In this document: positions 58,327 to 64,000 of the stretch, piece after piece
How the letters are laid out: the number at the start of each line of letters is the position of its first letter
How positions within the stretch are numbered: the first letter of the stretch is position 1
Assembly (NCBI GenBank): GCA_035254305.1
Contig: DATFAS010000010.1
Span: forward strand, 6,628-70,627
Reading direction: 5' to 3'
Source of the DNA: DATFAS01 sp035254305
GTDB taxonomy: Bacteria > Bacillota > Bacilli > Aneurinibacillales > RAOX-1
Length of the DNA stretch: 64,000 bases
Made by a program: the position numbers and the translations under genes
The notes under the pieces: generated by a model
Databases searched by the model: none
What the model saw: the letters and a program-made list of their open reading frames with translations, nothing else
What the model was told of the DNA's origin: nothing

Positions 58327-58381
58327 ATTGATTGTGATTTAATAATAGATTATAATCAGATTAAATTCAAAAACAATCAAT
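58327..58381. promoter_or_regulatory. Inverted repeats flanking the fruR promoter, possible FruR operators
   Basis: ATTGATTGT (58327-58335) overlaps the -35 and its exact complement ACAATCAAT (58373-58381) lies after the -10. Their centres are 46 bp apart. DeoR-type regulators such as FruR often use paired sites. Confidence 0.4.
58328..58356 (+). promoter_or_regulatory. Promoter of the fru operon
   Basis: TTGATT (58328-58333) and a perfect TATAAT (58351-58356) are 17 bp apart, about 45 bp upstream of the fruR start. I see no clear catabolite-response element. Confidence 0.65.
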
Positions 58382-58402
58382 TATTATTAGGATGGTCATG
58401 CG

Positions 58403-59158
58403 ATGTTAACTCCAGAACGGCATCAAATTATTATTGATTTAATTAAAGAAAAAGATGTTGTCCGTATTCATGAGTTTGTAGAAGCAACCGGTGCTTCGGA
58501 ATCAACAATTCGTAGAGATTTAAGTGAATTAGAAGAGAAGAATCAGTTAAGACGTGTTCATGGAGGAGCTGCTCTTTTTCAAAATAAGCTTGAAGAACCT
58601 ACTTTCTTAGAAAAATCAGTAAAACATGAAAAAGAAAAATTGGCGATTGCCAGATACGCTGCTGGCTTAGTTAAGGATAAAGATTCCATTTATCTTGACG
58701 CTGGTACAACCACGTTTCACATGATTGAGCATCTTATCGGCAAAAACATTGTAGTTGTTACCAATGGAGTCAATATTGCAGTTGAACTAAAGAAACATGA
58801 TATAAAGACCATTGTTTTGGGAGGTGAATTGAAAGCGGCAACACTGGCTGTAGTTGGAAGGAGTACTATTTCAACCATCAGTCAATACCGTTTTGATAAG
58901 TGTTTTCTAGGGATCAACGGAATTGATAGAGAACATGGCTTAACTACCCCCGATCCGGATGAGGCCTATATTAAGCAACTTGCTTTGCAGTTATCTGATC
59001 AGAGGTACATTTTGTGTGATTCTCATAAATTCTCCAAGGTAACGTTTGCTAAGGTAAGTGATTTGGACGATCTTCATATAATCACTGATGAACATTTAGA
59101 CCCAGCAGAACAACAGGAATATCAAAAAATAACAGACTTAAAAGTGGTGAAAATATGA
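58403..59158 (+). CDS. fruR: DeoR-family fructose operon repressor
   Basis: Encodes 251 residues. The N-terminal DeoR helix-turn-helix is MLTPERHQIIIDLIKE to ATGASESTIRRDLSELE. It is followed by the sugar-phosphate binding domain (about 75-235) with YLDAGTTTFHMIEHL and CFLGINGIDREHGLTTPD. FruR probably senses fructose-1-phosphate (or a bisphosphate) and represses this operon. The ATG has only a modest ribosome site (AGGATGG). It overlaps fruK by 4 bp. Confidence 0.92.
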   Translation: MLTPERHQIIIDLIKEKDVVRIHEFVEATGASESTIRRDLSELEEKNQLRRVHGGAALFQNKLEEPTFLEKSVKHEKEKLAIARYAAGLVKDKDSIYLDAGTTTFHMIEHLIGKNIVVVTNGVNIAVELKKHDIKTIVLGGELKAATLAVVGRSTISTISQYRFDKCFLGINGIDREHGLTTPDPDEAYIKQLALQLSDQRYILCDSHKFSKVTFAKVSDLDDLHIITDEHLDPAEQQEYQKITDLKVVKI

Positions 59159-60066
59159 TTTATACATTAACTTTAAATCCTTCGATTGACTATCATGTTT
59201 GGCTAAACTCTCTTTCCCAAGGTGAGATTCACACAGTTGAAAAAGAACAGAAGGTAGCAGGTGGGAAAGGGGTCAATGTCTCTAAGGTATTGAAGCTTTT
59301 AGGAATGAACAGCGTAGCCTTGGGGTTTATTGGTGGATTTACTGGTGAATTTATTAAAAATGAAATAGAGTCACTGGGTGTTTCTCATGATTTGGTTTCG
59401 ATTACTGGTGATTCAAGGATCAACATAAAGATCAAAGCAGATACAGAGACAGATATTAGTGGATTATCACCTGTTATACCCGAAAGTGCATTGAAGCTAT
59501 TATTCTCACAATTAGAGAGATTAACCAGTCAGGATATTTTAGTTTTAGCGGGGAGTGTACCCGAAAGCCTACCTAAAGATATTTATCAAAATATAATGAA
59601 TAGGCTGGAGAAAAAAGATGTTCATATCTTTCTAGATTCAAAAGGGGATGCATTAAAAAGCTGTTTATTGAAACGCCCGTTCCTGATTAAACCTAACCAC
59701 CATGAATTGGGTGAGTTGCTACAGGTTAAAATTGAATCTCCTATCGAAGCCTTAGCTTACGGAAAACGTGTGGTAGAAATGGGTGCGCAAAATGTCATTG
59801 TTTCTCTTGCTGAACAGGGAGCTGTATTTGTCAGTGCACAAGAGGCTTATATGGCTAAAATTCCATCCTATCAACCTGTTAATTCAATTGGTGCTGGAGA
59901 CTCCATGGTGGCAGGCTTCCTCTTTAGTTATTTACAAGAACAATCTATCGAAAGCGTATTCCGTTTTGCTGTAGCAGCAGGAACTGCCACTGCCTTGTCA
60001 GAGGGATTTTGTACGCCGGATACGATTAAAGAAATTTTACCCCAGGTTTTAATCACTAGATCTTAA
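59155..60066 (+). CDS. fruK: 1-Phosphofructokinase
   Basis: Encodes 303 residues of the PfkB family. It phosphorylates fructose-1-phosphate to fructose-1,6-bisphosphate. N-terminal IYTLTLNPSIDYHVWL, VAGGKGVNVSKVLKLLG (sugar binding) and the catalytic PVNSIGAGDSMVAGFL are clear. The ATG overlaps fruR by 4 bp, so it is co-translated. It precedes fruA by 17 bp. Confidence 0.95.
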   Translation: MIYTLTLNPSIDYHVWLNSLSQGEIHTVEKEQKVAGGKGVNVSKVLKLLGMNSVALGFIGGFTGEFIKNEIESLGVSHDLVSITGDSRINIKIKADTETDISGLSPVIPESALKLLFSQLERLTSQDILVLAGSVPESLPKDIYQNIMNRLEKKDVHIFLDSKGDALKSCLLKRPFLIKPNHHELGELLQVKIESPIEALAYGKRVVEMGAQNVIVSLAEQGAVFVSAQEAYMAKIPSYQPVNSIGAGDSMVAGFLFSYLQEQSIESVFRFAVAAGTATALSEGFCTPDTIKEILPQVLITRS

Positions 60067-60083
60067 GAAATGAGGTAGATAGC

Positions 60084-61973
60084 ATGCGAATAACAGATAT
60101 GTTGAAGGAAGATACCATTATTATTGGCTTAACAGCTAAAAACAAAGATGAAGTGATTAATGAACTAATTGAAAAACTTGAATCCTCAGGGCGTTTGAAT
60201 AGCAAAGAAGGGATGCGAGAGGCCATCTTGGCGAGAGAAGCACATGCTTCAACCGGTATTGGAGAAGGCATTGCCATTCCACATGCGAAAACAAGTGCGG
60301 TAAAAACCCCTAGCCTTGCCTATGGGTATTCTAAAGCAGGAATTGATTATGATTCTTTAGATCGGCAACCTGCACATTTATTCTTTATGATTGCGGCTAC
60401 AGAAGATGCTAACCAAGCTCACTTAGAGACATTAGCAAGACTCTCCGAAATGCTGATGGATGATTCTTTTCGTGAACAGCTGAAAGCTGCCACTACAGCC
60501 AAAGAGTTGCTAGCCATTATATCTGCCAAGGAAAATGAATTACATGCAGAAGTAGCTGAATCTAATGTGGGCAATCCTTCTGCAGATGTTAAGGTGGTTG
60601 CTGTAACGGCATGTCCAACTGGAATTGCTCATACTTATATGGCGGCGGATGCGTTGAAAAAGAAAGCCCAGGAATTAGGGATTGCCATTAAAGTGGAAAC
60701 AAACGGTTCAGGAGGAGTAAAAAACGGTTTAACTCCAGAGGATATAAAAGAAGCGACAGCAGTAATTGTTGCAGCGGACAAACAAGTGGAAATGAGTCGA
60801 TTCGCTGGAAAAGTGGTCATTGAAGTCCCTGTTGCCGAAGGAATCCGCAATCCTGAAGGGCTGTTACAGAAAGCTGCGAAGAAAGATGGTCCGTTATATG
60901 AGGGTGGTGCTACTTATACTCAGAAGATTACAGAGGCCAAGGCAGCACAGAAAAGCGGACGTTCTTCCTTTTACAAGCACTTGATGAATGGGGTTTCAAA
61001 CATGCTGCCGTTAGTTGTTGGCGGTGGTATCATCATTGCTATTTGTTTCATGTTTGGAATCAAATCCTTTGATCCTAAGGACCCTTCTTTCCACCCGTTC
61101 GCAAAGGCGTTAATGGACATTGGGGGCGGTAGTGCGTTCAAATTAATGATTCCAATATTGGCTGGTTATATTGCTATGAGTATAGCGGATCGGCCAGGGC
61201 TTGCCGCTGGATTAGTAGGAGGTTGGTTAGCCGCAGATTCTGGTGCAGGTTTCCTTGGTGGTTTGATCGCAGGATTCTTGGCCGGTTATATTGTGCAGGG
61301 CTTAAAGAAAGTATTTGCAGGGTTGCCTGAATCCTTGGAAGGGCTTAAGCCTATGCTATTGTACCCCTTATTCGGTATTTTATTGACAGGATTAATTATG
61401 ATTTATGTAGTGGCAAATCCTATGGCTTTTGCCAATAAAGCTTTAGGTGACTGGTTGGGTGGCCTTGGCCAAGGGAATGCAATTCTTCTAGGTGTTATAC
61501 TCGGAGCTATGATGGCCTTTGATATGGGAGGGCCAGTTAACAAGGCTGCCTATACATTTGGTATTGCCATGATCGCGAATGGGAACTATTTACCACACGC
61601 AGCAATTATGGCAGCAGGTATGACTCCTCCCCTTGGACTTGCTTTGGCAACTACTTTATTTAAGCGGAAGTTTACAACTGAGGAAAGACAAGCAGGAAAG
61701 ACAGCATACGTTCTTGGAGCAGCATTTATTACAGAAGGTGCGATTCCGTTTGCAGCAGCAGATCCTGGAAGAGTTATCCCTTCAACCATGGTAGGTTCAG
61801 CAGTAGCTGGAGGATTGTCCATGTTCTTTGGCTGTACCCTACCCGCCCCACATGGTGGTATATTTGTTCTTCCTGTTGTAGGGAATTGGACATTTTATAT
61901 CTTATCGATTGCTATTGGTACGATAGTTACAGCTATAATGATTAATTTCTTAAAGAAAGACGTTAATGAATAA
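60084..61973 (+). CDS. fruA: PTS fructose transporter, EIIABC
   Basis: Encodes 629 residues with all three PTS parts in one chain. EIIA is about 1-150 with the phosphorylated His in GEGIAIPHAKTSAV. EIIB is about 170-270 with the Cys in VAVTACPTGIAHTYMAADA. EIIC is about 295-628, a membrane domain with some ten segments (VGGGIIIAICFMFGI, FDMGGPVNKAAYTFG). It imports fructose as fructose-1-phosphate. The ATG at 60084 has GAGGT at 7 bp. Confidence 0.96.
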   Translation: MRITDMLKEDTIIIGLTAKNKDEVINELIEKLESSGRLNSKEGMREAILAREAHASTGIGEGIAIPHAKTSAVKTPSLAYGYSKAGIDYDSLDRQPAHLFFMIAATEDANQAHLETLARLSEMLMDDSFREQLKAATTAKELLAIISAKENELHAEVAESNVGNPSADVKVVAVTACPTGIAHTYMAADALKKKAQELGIAIKVETNGSGGVKNGLTPEDIKEATAVIVAADKQVEMSRFAGKVVIEVPVAEGIRNPEGLLQKAAKKDGPLYEGGATYTQKITEAKAAQKSGRSSFYKHLMNGVSNMLPLVVGGGIIIAICFMFGIKSFDPKDPSFHPFAKALMDIGGGSAFKLMIPILAGYIAMSIADRPGLAAGLVGGWLAADSGAGFLGGLIAGFLAGYIVQGLKKVFAGLPESLEGLKPMLLYPLFGILLTGLIMIYVVANPMAFANKALGDWLGGLGQGNAILLGVILGAMMAFDMGGPVNKAAYTFGIAMIANGNYLPHAAIMAAGMTPPLGLALATTLFKRKFTTEERQAGKTAYVLGAAFITEGAIPFAAADPGRVIPSTMVGSAVAGGLSMFFGCTLPAPHGGIFVLPVVGNWTFYILSIAIGTIVTAIMINFLKKDVNE

Positions 61974-62002
61974 TTAAAACTAATTTCAGGAGATGAATAA
62001 CT

Positions 62003-62263
62003 ATGCTAACTAAAACACTAACCATAAAAAATCCACAGGGACTTCATGCACGTCCTGCGACAGTTTTCGTACAAAAGGCAAGTTCTTTTTCATCATCTAT
62101 CAACATTATAAAAGGCGGTAAGAAAATAAATGGGAAGAGTATTATGGGATTAATGACATTGGCAGCAAAACAAGGAGATGAAATAATCTTAGAGGCAGAT
62201 GGCCCTGATGAACAAGAAGCAATAAACGAATTAGGCAAAGTTTTAGAGATGGTTCACGATTAA
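62003..62263 (+). CDS. ptsH: Phosphocarrier protein HPr
   Basis: Encodes 86 residues. The PTS His15 lies in NPQGLHARPATVF. Ser46 lies in INGKSIMGLMTLA, the HPr kinase site used in Firmicutes catabolite control, so this is a true HPr rather than Crh (which lacks the His). The ATG has AGGAGA at 9 bp. It is 29 bp after fruA and 16 bp before ptsI, so it looks like part of the fru operon. Confidence 0.95.
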   Translation: MLTKTLTIKNPQGLHARPATVFVQKASSFSSSINIIKGGKKINGKSIMGLMTLAAKQGDEIILEADGPDEQEAINELGKVLEMVHD

Positions 62264-62279
62264 AAAAGGGGCGTGTGTA

Positions 62280-64000
62280 ATGATGCAGTGGGAAGGTATT
62301 GCTGCGGCTCCCGGTATTGCGATTGGGCGAGCAGTGGTGAAAAAGCCGCAAACTTTGAAATCTACCTATCAATCCATTGCGGAGGAAGCTGTACCGCTAG
62401 AAATAGAGAGATTCAAGAAATGCCTAATAGAAACAGATACGGAGCTTGAAAAAATTAAAGAAGTTGCAAGGGCGAAGATTGGAGAGCAAGAGGCTAAAAT
62501 TTTTGAAGCTCATCAATTATTTTTACAGGACCCGGAGTTCGTGGGAGCCATAGAAGAGATGATAAGATCACAATGCATGAACGCCGAAACAGCTTTAGAA
62601 AAAGTACGTGATCAATTTATCGGGATTTTTGAAAGTATGGATAATGAATATATGAGGGAACGTGGTGCTGATTTACGGGATGTTAGCCATCGTATTTTAA
62701 AACATCTGTTGGATATTGATGATCAAGAAACGGGGTCCATTGATGGACCGCAAATTTTGGTTGTACATGATTTAACACCGTCAGATACAGCACAGCTTGA
62801 TTTGGATAAGGTGAAAGGATTTGCAACGAATATAGGTGGAAGAACATCCCATTCAGCGATTATGGCTCGAACAATGGAAATACCTGCTGTTGTAGGGCTG
62901 TCTATAATTACTGAAAAAGTAAAAACAGGTGATATGCTTATAGTCGATGGAGTGAATGGAGTGGTGTTCATTCAACCTGAACCAGAGGTGCTCGCCAAGT
63001 ATGAGCAGAAGGTTCAAGCTTATCAGCAACAAAAGGCCTCTTTGGCCAAATTGGCAGGACAGCCTACAGAGACTTCTGATAAACATACAGTCGAGCTTGC
63101 AGCCAATATTGGCAATCCTCATGATGCAAAATACGCATTGGATCAGGGAGCAGAAGGGATCGGCTTATTTCGAACAGAGTTTCTGTATATGGGTCGAGAG
63201 GATTTCCCAACAGAGGATGAACAATTTGAAGCCTATAAATCTGTTCTAATAACCATGGGAAATCGCCCTGTTGTCATTCGCACATTGGATATTGGCGGTG
63301 ACAAAGAATTACCATATTTACAGCTACCAAAGGAATTAAATCCATTCCTTGGCTACCGCGCAATTCGCTTATGTTTAGATCAAACAGAGTTATTTAAAAC
63401 TCAACTTCGGGCACTTCTTCGTGCGAGTGTTTATGGAAATCTTAAAATCATGTATCCGATGATAGCAACATTAGCCGAATTAAGAAGAGCCAATAAAGTA
63501 TTAAACGACGTGAAGCAGGAGCTGCAGCAAGCAAGCATTCCATATAATCAAGAAGTTCAAGTGGGAATTATGATTGAGGTACCCGCTGCAGCATTAATTT
63601 CCGATCAATTAGCCAAGGAAGCTGATTTCTTCAGTATTGGAACCAACGACTTGATTCAATACACGATGGCAGCTGACCGAATGAATGAACGGGTTTCCTA
63701 CCTATATGATCCTTACAATCCATCCTTATTGCGATTGATTCAGATGGTGATTACCTCGGCTCATAAGGAAGGGAAATGGGTTGGGATGTGTGGGGAAATG
63801 GCTGGTGAGGAGTTAGCAATACCAATTCTCCTTGGCTTAGGTCTTGATGAGTTTAGTATGGGGGGCAGTGCTATTCTTCGTGCACGCCATCTGATTAAGC
63901 AACTTGAATTCAGAAAGATGATAGAGCTAGCCAATCATGTTCTCACTCTCAGTTCTGGGGACGAAATTAAAAGATATGTTGAGCAAGTCGTATTATCTGT
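62280..64000 (+). CDS. ptsI: PTS enzyme I (cut by right edge)
   Basis: 573 codons are in the window, close to the full length (about 570-575), and the stop is beyond the right edge. Enzyme I transfers phosphate from PEP to HPr. The phosphorylated His is in GGRTSHSAIMARTMEIPAV. The PEP-binding domain has EGIGLFRTEFLYMG, SIGTNDLIQYTMAADRMNE and GMCGEMAGEE with the catalytic Cys. Two adjacent in-frame ATG codons (62280 and 62283) can start it; AAGGGG lies 8 bp before the first. Confidence 0.93.
   Translation, partial: MMQWEGIAAAPGIAIGRAVVKKPQTLKSTYQSIAEEAVPLEIERFKKCLIETDTELEKIKEVARAKIGEQEAKIFEAHQLFLQDPEFVGAIEEMIRSQCMNAETALEKVRDQFIGIFESMDNEYMRERGADLRDVSHRILKHLLDIDDQETGSIDGPQILVVHDLTPSDTAQLDLDKVKGFATNIGGRTSHSAIMARTMEIPAVVGLSIITEKVKTGDMLIVDGVNGVVFIQPEPEVLAKYEQKVQAYQQQKASLAKLAGQPTETSDKHTVELAANIGNPHDAKYALDQGAEGIGLFRTEFLYMGREDFPTEDEQFEAYKSVLITMGNRPVVIRTLDIGGDKELPYLQLPKELNPFLGYRAIRLCLDQTELFKTQLRALLRASVYGNLKIMYPMIATLAELRRANKVLNDVKQELQQASIPYNQEVQVGIMIEVPAAALISDQLAKEADFFSIGTNDLIQYTMAADRMNERVSYLYDPYNPSLLRLIQMVITSAHKEGKWVGMCGEMAGEELAIPILLGLGLDEFSMGGSAILRARHLIKQLEFRKMIELANHVLTLSSGDEIKRYVEQVVLS

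Noticed and set aside
1..64000. Prophage, toxin-antitoxin, restriction or other defence systems, tRNA and rRNA genes
   Set aside because: I looked for typical genes and signals and saw none; apart from the IS, the window is core chromosome.

Overview
The window is a chromosomal segment of an AT-rich, endospore-forming Firmicute of the order Bacillales. This rests on sporulation genes (spoVB, bofC, a CotS/YsxE-like coat gene, a SafA-like LysM coat gene, spo0B, spoIVFA, spoIVFB), T-box leaders on tRNA-synthetase genes, the Firmicutes-type ribosomal protein L27 with its Prp protease gene, CymR, 6S RNA beside aspS, and a gene order that largely follows the Bacillus subtilis yrr/yrv/yrb to maf region. 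I cannot name the genus from the sequence alone.

Layout. From 1 to about 56.4 kb almost everything is on the minus strand. 1-4.5 kb: mltG (cut by the left edge) and the T-box controlled alaS-ireB-ruvX-yrzB operon. 4.5-11.2 kb: an AI-2E family permease, yrrD and a TPR gene, then tRNA thiolation and sulfur control (mnmA, iscS-type desulfurase, cymR) and rarA. 11.2-17.8 kb: tcdA, 6S RNA, the T-box controlled hisS-aspS operon, hemZ and an unrecognised small Met-rich ORF. 17.8-25 kb: dtd, relA, apt, a RecJ-derived gene that lacks the nuclease core, secDF and comN. 25.1-30.6 kb: spoVB (plus strand), a DUF421 gene, corA and a Na+/H+ antiporter, yrzE-like and yajC. 30.6-35.3 kb: tgt, queA, a DUF2905 gene, ruvB, ruvA, ruvC. 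35.5-38.7 kb: bofC and two spore-coat genes. 38.8-42.7 kb: a threonine/phenylalanine biosynthesis cluster (thrR/pheB, hom, thrB, pheA) without thrC. 42.7-49.3 kb: obgE, spo0B, rplU-prp-rpmA, rng, spoIVFA-spoIVFB. 49.4-56.4 kb: rodA, the cell-shape and division cluster mreBCD-minCD, radC, maf and a DUF4321 gene.

At 56.5-58.2 kb a complete IS1182-like insertion sequence lies between this block and a plus-strand fructose PTS operon: fruR, fruK, fruA, ptsH and ptsI, the last cut by the right edge.

Most of the window is conserved core chromosome. The strongest anomaly is the gene at 21190-22335. It occupies the recJ position and keeps RecJ-like N-terminal, OB-fold and C-terminal parts, but the DHH and DHHA1 catalytic region is cleanly missing in frame. 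Other points of interest are a structured leader with a consensus-like promoter in front of secDF, an unrecognised 54-58 residue ORF and a perfect palindrome near hemZ, a Spo0B with two predicted membrane segments, a 96-bp tandem repeat in the SafA-like gene, paired repeats at the thrR/pheB and fruR promoters, and a fructose operon that carries its own HPr and enzyme I. I found no CRISPR array, prophage, tRNA or rRNA gene.
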